This document shows positions 50,944 to 63,115 of a stretch of 64,000 bases of DNA, piece after piece. Source of the DNA: Lobosporangium transversale (lineage: Eukaryota; Mortierellomycota; Mortierellomycetes; Mortierellales; Mortierellaceae); NCBI RefSeq assembly GCF_002105155.1, contig NW_019029000.1, forward strand, positions 608,591 to 672,590, given 5' to 3'. Position 1 is the first letter of the stretch. Every line of letters starts with the position of its first letter. A program made the translations under genes and the position numbers. The notes below the pieces were generated by a model. It was not told where the DNA came from and searched no databases. It worked only from the letters and a program-made list of their open reading frames with translations.

Positions 50944-51488
50944 ATATTCAAAGGACGAGCCTAGAGAAAGGGAATCGATATCGAACAACTTAATGGTCTA
51001 TTCATATAGTGATAGTTGATGATGTGTTTCGGCTGAAGGCTCTGGTGTAAGGGATTGGGATAGTTGTTTTTGGCGCTCAACGCGCCTACTTTCGCCAACT
51101 ATCTTTGATGGATTAAACTCTTGTGTCAGAGCGAGGCTATAACTATGACAATATTAAACATCAAGTCCGGGGGTGAGTAATGAAATGGGAAGAGTGGTGA
51201 GGGTAAAGCAGTAAATAAAAGAAGGGTAAAGCTCTATCTGAGAGCGTGAGAAAAAAAGCAGAATGGTGGTTGTTCCATTGTGCGATTGTCAGCTCAAAAA
51301 GAAGGCATGATTTACCCATGGAAAAAATCCACGCAAGGGACACGCAAGAATATTTTGCATTTTTTTTTTTTTTATTGATCTTTTTTCTTCCTCTTTTCCT
51401 TCCTCTTTTCTTCGTTCCCTCAATACCGATACCACTATCTTACCTTTTTACCTTTTTTCTTAAATCCTCTTTTCCTCCGGTTTCTATA
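50944..51488. other. Intergenic, upstream of TM2 gene
   Basis: No gene recognised. A long pyrimidine/T-rich tract (51360-51480) immediately precedes the TM2 start, a common fungal promoter/leader feature. Confidence 0.4.
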
Positions 51489-52125
51489 ATGGCAACTAAT
51501 AACTATGGCGCCACCAGTGCTGCTGCATCACAACCCCACCAAGACGAGGAATCTCAAGCGTTGTTGAACAACAGACCTCAGAGTAACGTCAACACCGAAG
51601 CAAATGACACGTTCTATGGCCGTACGTTTGTCCATGTTACCACTCATCGCAAGCGTTACTTTGCTTTATGGCTCTTGGCTGCTATCGCTGCCATCTCAAC
51701 CGTTCTTGCACTGCATTTCTATCACAAGTCAAAGGAACATCATGGCGGTCACGATCTGCAGTATCCAGTGAATGACCTTGCAAAGAGCGTCAACAACAAT
51801 GACAACCTCTTCAGTCGCCCACCCCGCTGTGAATCCGACAGGTCATACCCTATTGCCATCCTACTATCTGTCTTCCTTGGATATCTTGCGTAAGAAAAAA
51901 AAAAAGAAAAAGAAAGGAAAGGAAAGGAAAGGAAGAAAACAGGAACGATTGAAGCTAACCGCCATGTTCTTTTCTTTATAAAAAAAAATGCTAGTGTTGA
52001 TCGCTTTTACCTTGGCTACATCATCTCATCTTTGCTCAAGTTTATTACTGGTGAGTTTCATTCTCTGTAAAACCATCAAAAGGGCAGAACTCAGGAGTGA
52101 ACACATCTCATGATTTTTGCATTAC

Positions 52126-52159
<34 letters not shown>

Positions 52160-52422
52160 CAAGCATGTGTCCACTTTTCACTTCCGCATACTGAAAAAAA
52201 AAAAATACTCCGCGCGGGACGATTCTGGAAATCACAGCCTTTTTTTTTTTTTTTTTTTTTTTTTCAATTACAGTTACTAAAAACAAACCTGATTTTCTCT
52301 TCTTTTGAACTGCAATGATTGTTCTAGCTGGAGGATTTGGTATCTGGTACATTATCGATATTATCCTCATCATTATTGGTGGCCTGCCCGATCATAATGG
52401 TTGCCGCCTTGTTGCTCCTTAA
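51489..52422 (+). CDS. TM2-domain membrane protein
   Basis: Exons 51489-51889, 51995-52050, 52328-52422; 183 aa. Splice sites: GC|GTAAGA, TGCTAG|, CTG|GTGAGT, TTCTAG|, all phases matching. Residues about 1-50 are polar. A first hydrophobic segment, W-L-L-A-A-I-A-A-I-S-T-V-L-A-L, follows. The TM2 domain is near the C-terminus: two hydrophobic segments joined by the diagnostic V-D-R-F-Y-L-G-Y, then G-G-F-G-I-W-Y-I-I-D. TM2 proteins are small membrane proteins of poorly known role. The start is the first ATG after the T-rich leader. Both introns end near or contain T-runs; intron 2 has two of about 20 T. Convergent with the ELYS-like gene. Confidence 0.9.
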
Positions 52423-52646
52423 AAAAAAAAAAAAAAAAAAAAAGAAGCAGCCAAGGCTTGCATATGCCTACTATTGTCCACTATAGCTCTTTTATTCCTC
52501 ATTTTCGCATTGAACAATTCTCGTGTAAATAAAAAAGATGAATTAGCAAAATAAAATAATAAGCTGCATCTTGGGCTTAATCTAATCTCCGAAGCATTAT
52601 CGCGTATCATTTTTCGTATTATTTTTATTATTATTATTTTTCCTTT

Positions 52647-55600
52647 TTACAGATCTTCATCAGAATCCACCTCCATCACCTCAGCTCTGCTTATGCGGTT
52701 ATCGATAGTTTTGGTACAGTCTCCCAACAATTTAGCTGGAGCGTAAAGTACTTTGTCTTCCTTCTTGCCGCTCTGCTTGCCCTTGTCTTCATCTCCATTA
52801 AGAGCAACTGTTTGGTCCGATGATCCTGTTACCCAATTCAAATCCATACCCGTGAGACTAGTTAGTGATCCATTTAAGTCCTTCATCAGAGATTTTACTG
52901 CAACTTTTGTGCCATCTGTATCCACTTTGGCATCTTGCCGCTCGGTCTCCAAGTCTAAAAGAACTTTTTGTGTCTCAGGGAGGATCTTCATTAGATTATT
53001 GATAAGCACCTGTCGCTTCTGACTCTTGCTCAGCTCTTGTTTCGATACACCATTAACGTTATTTCGTTCCATCGCTGCGTGATGGAGCTGCGCCATGCCT
53101 TCCTTCTCAAGTTCCACTGCAAGTAATTTGCGATGCATCCGAATGGCTTCCATATACCGTGAGTGACTGACATAATACATGATCAAAAATTCTTGAGCAA
53201 CTTCCCGAGTGAGGCCTGGATGTGTATCGCAATATCGGATAAATATCTGTTCTTCCCTCTCATTCATCGTCAATAACGACAGTGACTGAATTGCTTTCCT
53301 GTTTGGTTTATCTGCGTTTTACAAGTAATAATATATTAGGTTATTCACCAATGATATCATATAGCATTCCATTCCATTATTTTGCCATGATCAGCACACA
53401 TTTTAAGCCAAAAAAAAAATAAAAATAAAAATAAAAATAAAAATAAAAATAAAAATAAAAATAAAAATAAAAATAAAAATAAAAATAAAAATAAAAATAA
53501 AAATAAAAATAAAAATAAAAATAAAAATAAAAATAAAAATAAAAAAAATAAAAAAAAATAAAAAAAAATAAAGCACTTACTAAGGAAAGTATAATCAAGC
53601 AGCTGTACAAACAAATATCCATCTTTTTCTGCAGAGACATCTAGAACCATGTGCGCGTCATCACTTGCATCCTCTTCGGGATTCAAACGGGTTACTGATC
53701 GCTGGAAATAAAAAGCCTCTGTGAAATCAGTATCCAGCAAAATCTTCATTTTGAGGTCGATAAACCGTTCTGAAGTCAAATTAAGATTGGCTGCGACAAG
53801 AAATTGCCTTGCCAACTGAGGAGATCCATGTAGACTGATAGCCTCGACCACATCCTCGATCCAGTCTACTGTCAATCCTGGCCGAGAAAGATAAAAAACA
53901 GCATTCTACATTGATATAAAAACCAATAGTTCGATGAGTTATTATCTAGGCGGGCAAACTGATGCCACACAAGAAGGGTTTTTTGTACCTTGAACTCAAA
54001 GTTATCAAGCGACCAGAACCCGTTCATAAGATCAACAAATTTAGGAGGGATCCTGTACTCTTTCAAGAATTGTTCACTTGCTTCGCCATGTTGATTCTTC
54101 AAAAGATAATAAGCTAAGCAGTTCCGGTTGTCAGAGTTGAGATCGCCACTGAAATAGATATTGGTCCACAGATTACGTTGTTGAGCGTGATTCCTTGGAG
54201 GATAGAGCACGCCGGCTAGGTTAAAATAAGCGTCATAAGCTCATTTCAATAAGTATTAAACATAGACTACAAAGTCAAAAAAAAAAAAAAAAAAAAAAAA
54301 AAACAATCAAAAAGTAGCACATGAAGAGATTATGTCGTCGTACTTTCCAGTTCCACGAATTCAAGAAGCCGATCATAAAAAAGCTTTCCACCTAATTGCT
54401 TCCGTCGCTCTACAATCTCTGCTAGCCCAGACTCCGTATAGTTGAATCTAACGTTTTCATCAAAGAAGGATCCGTATGCAGGCGCTAGGTCTTGATGTGC
54501 TGTCTCCTGATTATCTTCGCCCTCAGTCCGTTCGGTTTCTTTGCGATTCCACTCGATATCAGCTGTATGGACATGGTTGACCATTTTGCTTAGGTACAAA
54601 ACCACTAGTTCGTATGAATTAGTTTGTGGGCTGATGTCTAAAAGTGTTCCACCTTCCGTTGCTAGCATCTGCACATGGTCCAAATGTCTAACTTCCTTTT
54701 CGTAAATCTCTACTGTCGTCAGCTCCGATCTAAGGGGAGCATCCCCAATCTGAATTGAAAATGCACATTGAATGCGGAGTCCATTAATGTCTTCTGAGAC
54801 TGCTATGGCTAAAGTCTTGCCTCCAATCACAGCCTCTCCTCCTAGTAATTGTGGCTCAACATGTCCCAGTAAGCGGTATTCAGATCGTTGTGCACGAAGG
54901 TAATAGATAGTCACTGTAGGACATCCACGATGGCTTTCAGCATCCTTTATATTCTGAGAATGTCCCTGGCCAACAACTAAGATGTCTAATGCCTCATCCT
55001 TGGTAGGCTCAAGTGTGATACTGGTGATAGGTAGTTTTTTTGAACGAAGGTCTTTGAGTGCCATAAGCACCTGAGGCTTCTCGTGTGCTCCATGATAATT
55101 AATGACATAGGCGTTAGCATCTGACATGCCTGCAACAATGACCGGAATGGATCTCGTGTTTTTGTTGGAAAGTGTGGCGAGTGATGTAACCTAAAGCAAT
55201 ACCAAAGCAAAGTTAAGTATATATTAGGCTTTTTTATTATGGTTATGGCTTAAAAGTCTGAAAGTTTGTTAGCAATGTACAACGTCCTTACAAATGCGTC
55301 TGTTGGGTTGTTGAGGGCGATTTGATGCTCTGCTTCCTATTATTCGGTCGGGTACGGCGTTAATATACCTTCACTTTAATGGCATTTTCTTGGGGAACAT
55401 GTAGCAGCGTTGACAATTCAAAGAAATTTCCTACCTTGGCACAATTGACTTGTCCAGCCGATGACATAGTAAATTTGTAAAGCGTAACCCAACCGCTACG
55501 GTGTCCTAGGATCAAGAGTTGTCTCCTATTGTTTCGAACGGATACTCGGCTCTGTATATCGTTGCTATATTCATGTTCATTGTCCTGTTCCTCTTCGTCC

Positions 55601-56415
55601 TCGTCCGGTTCAAACGGCGATGAGCCGGTCTCGCTAATATTCTGGTTATCTCTCTGCAGCAAGGACGATGATGATGATGATCGGGAGGACCAAGATCCGT
55701 ATTTTGAGATTAGTGGCCGGTAGAGAGGAGATGAAGCATATGTAAATGATGAAGGAAACATAGGAGACGTGGGAGACGTGGGAGACGTAGGGGAAGTAGG
55801 AGAAGAAGGGGATTTGGTCAATGGGGTCTTCCCCCAATGTTTTACTAAACGATGTCTCACCATGATTGCCTGCTGGGCCATGACTGTTACGGCGGTCAAG
55901 AGTCGTGGCGGCGAGACGAGCATTTGAAGGTGGAGTGTCAACAAGTTCCAAATAAAAACATGGTCTCTTTCCCCATGCATCTCTCGCGCTACGAATATTA
56001 ATACATGAAACTCGCCAACGTAGGCATCCTGTACATTGACGAAATAGATCTATGATGCGATTTCATCGACGAAAGAGTCAATGTTGATAGAGATCAGATA
56101 AGCGGCTCCCCACTCAGTGGTAACACCCCTGTTTGGTAATTAATCACGGAATAGCCCTTTAGAGAGAAATATATATAATACACATACATCATTGTCCTTC
56201 AATTGCTCTCCGAAATGTCGCTTGACTTCGTTGGCGGAAAGTGAGGCATAGACCTTTTCTTGACAAGTAAAGATGTCGCGGACTTCAATGAAGGTTGAAT
56301 CAAATCTATAGAACCATAGAGCATCCGCGGTCTTTGCGCCGACGAATGCAGCTCCATGGAAATGTTCAGGATAAAACTCGTGCGTCACGGGCCTGAAATC
56401 CGTGACGAGTGCCAT
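52647..56415 (-). CDS. ELYS-like nuclear pore assembly protein
   Basis: Exons 56415-56188, 56049-55369, 55190-54344, 54215-53989, 53905-53581, 53311-52647; all phases agree and give 990 aa. Residues 1 to about 540 look like WD-type propeller strands (L-I-L-G-H-R-S-G-W-V-T-L-Y; L-D-I-L-V-V-G-Q-G; G-G-T-L-L-D-I-S), interrupted by a low-complexity S-P-T repeat. Residues about 590-830 match the ELYS alpha-helical domain: Y-R-I-P-P-K-F-V-D-L-M-N-G-F-W-S-L-D-N-F-E-F, then a helix-rich part. An acidic Lys-rich tail ends E-V-D-S-D-E-D-L. ELYS/MEL-28 proteins recruit the Nup107-160 complex to chromatin and seed nuclear pores. Shares a 524-bp divergent promoter region with the TVP38-like gene. Confidence 0.75.
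53410..53570. repeat. (AAATA)n pentanucleotide microsatellite in an intron
   Basis: About 30 units of AAATA, within intron 5 of the ELYS-like gene, next to the 5' splice site (GTAAGT at 53580). On the coding strand it is (TATTT)n, a very long T-rich tract in an intron. Confidence 0.95.
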
Positions 56416-56939
56416 AATTGATATGCGATCTGTCCGAAGGTAAGATGCTGATGCGCGTTTTATTTAGATGCATGAAATGAAGCATTCAGCTGTAGCGACT
56501 TTGACTCTCAAGCCACCTGGAAGCCAAAGCACGTGGGGGGCTCGTTAAGAATAGTCGTTTTGTCTCGCGTGTTTAAAGTTTAATGGCCAAAAAAAAAAAA
56601 AAAGCAGTGCTTGCATGCTTGTGCTCTGCGCGTTTGTTCCTGGTTCGTCTGGACTCCCTTTATTTTCCTTAGTTTATCCTTCAATTTTTTTTTGTCATCT
56701 CTCGTTCTCTTTCCTTCATTTCTCTCTTCATTTCAATTGTTCTCTCTCCATTCTTTCCATCCTTAAAGCTTCAGAGCTATTTACTTTAACGCACTTGCTA
56801 GTTTACGATAATTTATATGATTATCTCCCCTCATAAAGTACACTTGCTTAACCTTCTTGTTTTTCCGGCCTATTAGTTTGTTCACAAAATAACCACAAAG
56901 ATAAAAGCAAGAAGGGAGGGATAGAGATTGAGTGTTAGA
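56416..56939. promoter_or_regulatory. Divergent promoter region, ELYS-like / TVP38-like
   Basis: 524 bp between two divergent starts. Pyrimidine-rich on the TVP38 side (56640-56770). A-run at 56588-56601. No TATA box is clear on either side. Confidence 0.5.
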
Positions 56940-58930
56940 ATGAGCACAGTTTTTCTACCCACTACTACAGTAACTGCCACAACTGGAGACGAAGACGGCG
57001 AACCTATCAGTTCCTCCAGCGCAACAGCAACGCACCACCATCATAGTCACCTTCGACATGGTTCCTCAGCCTCACTCAGTTCCCTCATATCCTTTTCTTC
57101 ACCTTCAAGCCCGTCAGCGTCAAGATTAGAAGCCAAGGAAACAGCCGCCTCATCACATTTATCAGGACCGCAATCGATCCCTATCCGACTCATCCAATAT
57201 GTGATTTCAATTCTTCTCCAGATCAGAGGAAAGTTACCTATAGCATTACGTCCATGGTTCTGGGTGGGCCTTTGGTTGATCTTCGCGGTCTTTGGCCTTG
57301 CTATTTTTGTAGGATTCCATACACTAATATTTCAGCTCTTAGAAAGTATTGCAACATTCATCAAAGGCCTTGGACGAGCGTAAGGAACAAACCATACGCC
57401 TTACACTATCCATTTCCTCAATTCTTTTTCATCAAGAGCTAATCATTTATTTTGTCCTTGAATTTATTAGCGGTCCTTTAATTATAATGCTTGGGCTGTT
57501 TCTGACGGCATTTCCACCCATTTTCGGTTACTCATCTCTTGTAACCATGTCTGGTAAGCCAGAAGTGGGGAAAACTACAGCCTTTATGTTGGCACACACA
57601 CAATGCAGCAAACACTTTTTTTTTTTTTTTTTTTTTTGTCTTGGCATGAAGTTGAAAAGCCAATTGTAATCTAAAGCCACGTAATATAAAAATAGGATAT
57701 GTCTACGGGTTTGCTTTTGGTTTATTCATCGCATATACATCTGCGCTTCTTGGCTCTGTTGCTTGCTTTTACTTATGCAGACGCTGGTTTAAGGTTCAAG
57801 TCAGGACGCTTATGGCCAAGAAACAGGGCATGAAATCTGTTGTTAAAGCAGTCGAGAAGCGAGGATTTAAAGTAAAGTAAAAAAAGAAAAAAAGCAATGA
57901 CATTGGTACCATTTAATGCTCTACCTTCCAAAGCAACTCAATAGTCAATCCAAAAACTTTTTTTTTTTTTTTTTTATTTTTTGGATAGCTAATGCTCTTA
58001 ATCCGTCTGGCGCCATATCCTTTCAACGTTATGAATGCTCTACTCTCTGCGACCCATATCCCTCTCTCAACTTACACATTTGCTACAGCACTCTCGCTTA
58101 CAAAGTTGGCGCTTCATATCTATATCGGATCTACATTATCATCACTCGCCACAGTACCACCTTCAACAACTACCCCAGCCACAGATACTGAGCAACAACA
58201 ATCACAAGAAGATGAGGCCCTAGTTGATACAAATCAACATGGGCAAAGTCTGAAGATCTTGATTATGCTAATAAGCATGGCATTAGGTATCGGGGTTGGG
58301 GCCTATGTTTGGATCGTAGCAAAACGTGAGATCGCAGCAAATGAAGGGATTAGGATCGAGCGGAGAAGGAAAAAAAGACAAAGCCTTCGTCAGAGTCGCG
58401 CGTCCATGAGAGCTTCTCCTGAAACAAGGATCCCTGCTGCTAGACGTGGATCTGCCAGGGTAGGAAGCCATCTCTTGCCAAGGAGTAGTTCCTCAGGAGG
58501 ATTAGATTTGTTGGGTATTGATTTAGGGTCTAATGGAGCGATAGGTCAAGGAAGATTATCTGATTTTGTGGGTAATGGAACTCTGCACATATATACGGAA
58601 GAGGATGAAGGGAAGGAAGATCAGGCTCTTGTTGGTGGCACAGATTCCTATGCCCATACTCAACGTGTATCACGTTCGTCCACAGGGAGTCAAATGGAAT
58701 ACGGATCTGATTCTTACGGCTCTGATAATTTGAACGATGAAGACGACGACGATATGAGCGATGTAGAGCGCGGCATGGATGATGAAGATTTACTTATCTG
58801 TAATAGCACCGAGATGAGCATCAGAAACTCATTTCAATACAATCGCCATCCACAGACAATACGGAGAACGGAATTAGAAACCATGGATTGGTTCGCACTG
58901 AATGGTCTCGATATTAGTGACCGCGGCTGA
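56940..58930 (+). CDS. TVP38/TMEM64 family membrane protein (VTT domain)
   Basis: Exons 56940-57379, 57471-57553, 57696-57871, 57989-58930; 546 aa, all phases consistent. Residues 1-80 are Ser/Thr/His-rich and cytosolic-looking. A membrane segment at about 100-135 (W-V-G-L-W-L-I-F-A-V-F-G-L-A-I) follows. The VTT domain at about 148-300 has its marks: F-P-P-I-F-G-Y-S, G-Y-V-Y-G-F-A-F-G, L-L-I-R-L-A-P-Y-P-F-N, a K-L-A-L-H-I-Y-I-G end. One more membrane segment (I-L-I-M-L-I-S-M-A-L-G-I-G-V) and a long basic then acidic tail follow. Tvp38 in yeast is a Golgi protein; the family includes lipid scramblase-like proteins. The tail is much longer than in yeast Tvp38 (337 aa). Confidence 0.88.
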
Positions 58931-58979
58931 TGAAGTGACCTAAGTTATATAAACCATTACTTATACTTTAATTGTAATC

Positions 58980-59020
<41 letters not shown>

Positions 59021-59137
59021 GAAAGTCAAGAAGTGCTATGCTAAAGTCTATGGTCATCTTTATTAACCCCTATTGGGCACATCCACAACTAATGAAAGCC
59101 AACACAATCCAGCCCTTGCGGACCCCGATTTTTCTTC
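58931..59137. other. Convergent 3' ends, A-run
   Basis: Short spacer between two convergent genes with an A-run of about 35 at 58984-59018. Confidence 0.5.
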
Positions 59138-60577
59138 TTAGTCCTTCTTCTTGTCATCTTTGTTATCACCATTGTCATTATTCTTTATATCATCAGGGTG
59201 CAGCTTATGATGCAATTCATCCTTCAGCTTCTCAAATGTTGACTTAAAGAATCCTCCCGATGACGATTCATCCTTACTTGAGCTAGAAGAGCTTGATGTA
59301 GATGACGAAGATGTTGTGCTGTTGGGGTAGGTTATTTCCGCAAACTTCTCTAAAATCTCACGCTGAGCTTTGGACAATGTTTTTGGAAGCGCCACTTTAA
59401 GTGTTACAAATTGGTCTCCTTTGTCGCTCCTGTTCAATCTTTGAATACCGCGTTTGGCAAGTCGGCTCACGTCGTTAGGCTGTGTTCCAGATGGGATCTT
59501 GAGGTCAACATCGCCATCGACTGTAGAGATTTTGACTGTTCCTCCCAAGGCGGCGGTTGTGAAAGGAATGGTCGTCTCGGTATATACATCAGCCCCTTGA
59601 CGCTTGAAGAAAGGCGAGGGCTTTACCCTTAGACGGACAAACAAGTCTCCTGCTTTGCCTTCACCATGGATAGGTGCATTGCCCTTTCCGCTCAAACGAA
59701 TACGAACTCCCTCATCAGCACCTAAAATTGAAATAGGGTTAAAAAAAATTACTAACAAAAAAAAAAAACTTCATGCAATATCCCATTAAAAAACGAAATA
59801 AACGGTACCTGCAGGAATATGAACATCCACATTCTCATGAACACGGACGCGACCAACGCCCCCACAAGTTAAGCACTCCTTGCCCTTCTGCAGCACAGTA
59901 CCTACACCACCACATGCCTGACATGGTGCTGACATATGGAATCCTTGGAGTGAAATCTTTTGCTGACCTGTTCCTTGGCAAACTTTACAGGTGTCAGGCG
60001 CTTTGCCGCTCTTAGTTCCAAAACCATGACAGGGTTCACATGTCCTGATCGGGTCAATCATCACCTTCTTTGATGATCCCTTAACAGCCTCCATGAAATC
60101 AACCACCAACGGTATCTCGAGATCTTCACCTACACTCGTGAATCCAGATGATCTAGCTCCACGAGGCCCACCAAATCCTCCGCCGAAAAAATCAAACACT
60201 TCTTCAAAATTGCCAAAGCCTGCAGCGCCTGGGAAGCCGCCTGGGAAGCCACCAGGGAATCCGCCGGCTCCTTGTGCTGAATTACCTAAGTGTGAAGCGA
60301 AAAATAAGGAGACATATTCGTCAGCACTTTAACAATCTGAATTAATGGAAAAACGATGGCTCTACAGGGAGAACTCTTACCACCGAAGCCGGCATGGCCG
60401 AACTCATCGTATTGCGCCTTCTTCTGCTCGTCTGATAAGATTTCGTATGCTTCTTGGATCTGTACAAATTTTTCACGTGCTGCTGGATCTTTGTTGGTGT
60501 CTGGATGATATTGTTTGGCGAGCTGATTGGTAAGAGGATATTAGAACCTTGGATGCTTCTGATCAATCAATATGGGT

Positions 60578-60621
<44 letters not shown>

Positions 60622-61413
60622 CATAATTAAATAAAAAGCTATACCTGATAATATGCCTTCTTGATCTCTGCCTGAGTAGCGTTCTTCTTGACCCCAAGAA
60701 GGGCATAAGGGTCCTGTTGACTAGCCGACGTGGGAGCTAAAATATATTATTGATCAGCAATGTCAAAGTCTACAGTGTGAGTCATAATAGCCAGAACCTC
60801 ATAATCAGAATTACGAACCAGCATACTGATTGAAGTCTATCCTGGTTACTATTGGATGCTCCAATGATTCAATGCTCTGTCATAGGGGTTATAGTACCTG
60901 AGGCATGGAAGTTACGCTAAGAGGTTTTACAAAGATTACAGAAAAGCGATGATGAATGAGTTGGGGTAATCAAATTAAACCTTGCAAGATCGGAGCGAGG
61001 CAGCATTGATCATAGGGCAAAAACCTCGATACGGACACACAGAGAAAGAAGCTCGTACCTGCTGACTGAACACGGAAGGAGCACATCCTACAGCTTGCCC
61101 ATATCCTATTATAATTTCGCAGTAAGTTGACAAGATGAAGAGTTAGCCGGATCGAGCAATAGGTTCTCCATGTTCCTAAGACATAGATCGATATCGAAAA
61201 AAGAAACACTGATCTACAATCGCGGAGAACAGAGTCGGGCACCGCACCTTTAAGGAAGTTGCCAGTCTGGATACCATTGGTAACCAAGCGTTTTGGACCA
61301 AGAACTGAGAATGCTCTAGGGACTCCGAGGGAAACGGCAGGAGCAGTAGCTTGGATCCTGGCTGATTGAGAAGTGCAACGAGACCCAATGCGAAGAACCG
61401 ATGTAGCTGACAT
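59138..61413 (-). CDS. MDJ1: Mitochondrial DnaJ (Hsp40) co-chaperone, Mdj1 type
   Basis: Exons 61413-61248, 60736-60645, 60522-60381, 60285-59809, 59721-59138; 486 aa, phases consistent. Residues 1-50 form a basic, Ser/Arg-rich mitochondrial presequence. J domain about 64-128 with D-P-Y-A-L-L-G-V and the H-P-D triad (92-94) that stimulates Hsp70 ATPase. A G/F-rich linker (G-G-F-P repeats) follows. Four C-x-x-C-x-G-x-G zinc repeats lie at about 205-265, then the C-terminal substrate-binding domain and a Ser-rich, then Asp/Lys-rich tail. Works with the matrix Hsp70 (Ssc1 type) in protein folding. Intron 2 contains a T-run/A-run hairpin (60580-60622). Confidence 0.92.
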
Positions 61414-62642
61414 GCCGTTGTAAATCCTAATGTGCGTTTTATTTTCCAATAATTGAAAGGGAAAAGAAAAATGTGGCTCAAGCGAAGCAGAGTGTTTTAT
61501 AAAAAATAAAAAATAAAAAAAAAAGTTGCACTCCGTGGACAAGGACAATGAACAAAATAGAAAACTTTGCTGCGTTCTTTCCTACATGTACACACTTTTC
61601 CCGAGCCCTTTATTCTTTTTTCTTTTTTATTCCACCAGTTCTTCCGAGTAAGGAAACTTAAGGTGGGCCCTTCTTCGCCGTGTGGTGGCTTAGCTAATAT
61701 GATCCATCAACTTGTCCATTTAATATATATTTTTAATTTAAAGGGATTGAATTGATTGAGCGGCTGATTGATTTACGATGAATTCATATTCTTTACGAAA
61801 ATATAACTTTATCAACAAAATATAAAATACACGAATGCTCTAATGCTCTTAATGCTATAGTCAACGGAGTCAAACGACTCTTGTCCACAATTGATCAGTG
61901 GATGAATGCCTTTCCCACGAGATTACTGACGCCTGTGTATCAATGTCACCATCAATGTCTTTTATGTCTGTACCACTGGGCATTTTTAAACACGTATTTT
62001 TTTATTTTTCACTTTCATTCTTGATCGATTGGCCAAAGTATATTACTAACAGGTCGGAGCATAGCCATTAAAAACAAAAGAAAAGAAGCATGATCTTCGA
62101 CTAACAAGAACGGCAAGAACGAGCGACATGGCCAATAGTTCGAGTTCGAGCTTCTTAAAATATAAGCTACGTCTTGCATGCACCGGACAAAAGCATAAGT
62201 AAGAAGCTAATTAGTGATTAACACTGCCACTAAGACAAGTTCTAGAGACAAGCAAGGAAAAAAAGAAAAGAAAAAAAGAAAAGTTGGGTTACTTGGTTGA
62301 AGAAGTGGAATCATCATGGCGAAGACAATAAAAAAAGAAAGAAAAAGAAAAAGACAGAGAAGACATTTGCACACGAGCACAAGTCTCAAATTCAAGCTCT
62401 GAGCCTTTTCAATTTTTGTGTGTTTATTAGTCTTCAAGAGATGATTTGGGATTCTGAACTTGTCTCCAGAGCCCCCACCCATCTTACACCCCAGCCCAGC
62501 ATTTCCCTTTTTCTTTTTACACTTTCCTGTGTTGGAAGGCATCCAACCTGCATACATTCCCACTCCAAAACTGGCTCTCTCTCTCTATTAAACAAACTCA
62601 TACACCACCCCCTGTTCCTGTTGCACCACTCCAAAACACGCT

Positions 62643-62680
<38 letters not shown>

Positions 62681-62778
62681 CTTTCTTTTTCTTTCCCTGT
62701 ACACTCCATTTAGCATTTTGTTTTTCCACTTTATTTTATTTTATTTTTTTTGTCTGAATTCGCATTGACTTCCTCGCC
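61414..62778. other. Intergenic region between divergent genes
   Basis: 1.36 kb without a credible gene; the frames seen are low-complexity Lys/Phe/Ser. T-runs near 62649-62677 and a pyrimidine-rich leader (62690-62778) precede the kinase start. Confidence 0.5.
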
Positions 62779-63081
62779 ATGGTGGACTTTGGCCTCTTCG
62801 CAGGTGCCATACAACTGGCAACCATCATCAACGAAATAGCCAGAGCAGCGCAGGCTAATAAAGTCAGTTGCATGGCCATGAACCATCGGATCCAGACAGC
62901 CAATGAGATCATAAAAGTTGCCTTTGAACAACATAAAGTCAATCCAAAAAGTCTTGTCATATCCGAGAGTGCATTCAAAACATATTTTCAATTACTGGAA
63001 CGAATGCGCGACTTTGTGGCCGAAATTAGCAAGCGAAAGACCTTCTCCAAGGTAAAAGATATAGTTCCAGAGATATACTCT

Positions 63082-63115
<34 letters not shown>

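Noticed and set aside
46883..50952. A 9-bp target duplication for the MULE
   Set aside because: The bases outside the two 18-mers (GAGAAGTCC and ATATTCAAA) do not match, so I claim none.
53357..53875. Phe/Leu- and Phe/Tyr-rich ORFs
   Set aside because: They are translations of the (AAATA)n microsatellite in an intron of the ELYS-like gene.
62207..62713. Overlapping ORFs of 90-138 aa on both strands
   Set aside because: Low-complexity Lys/Phe/Ser composition driven by A- and T-runs upstream of the kinase gene.
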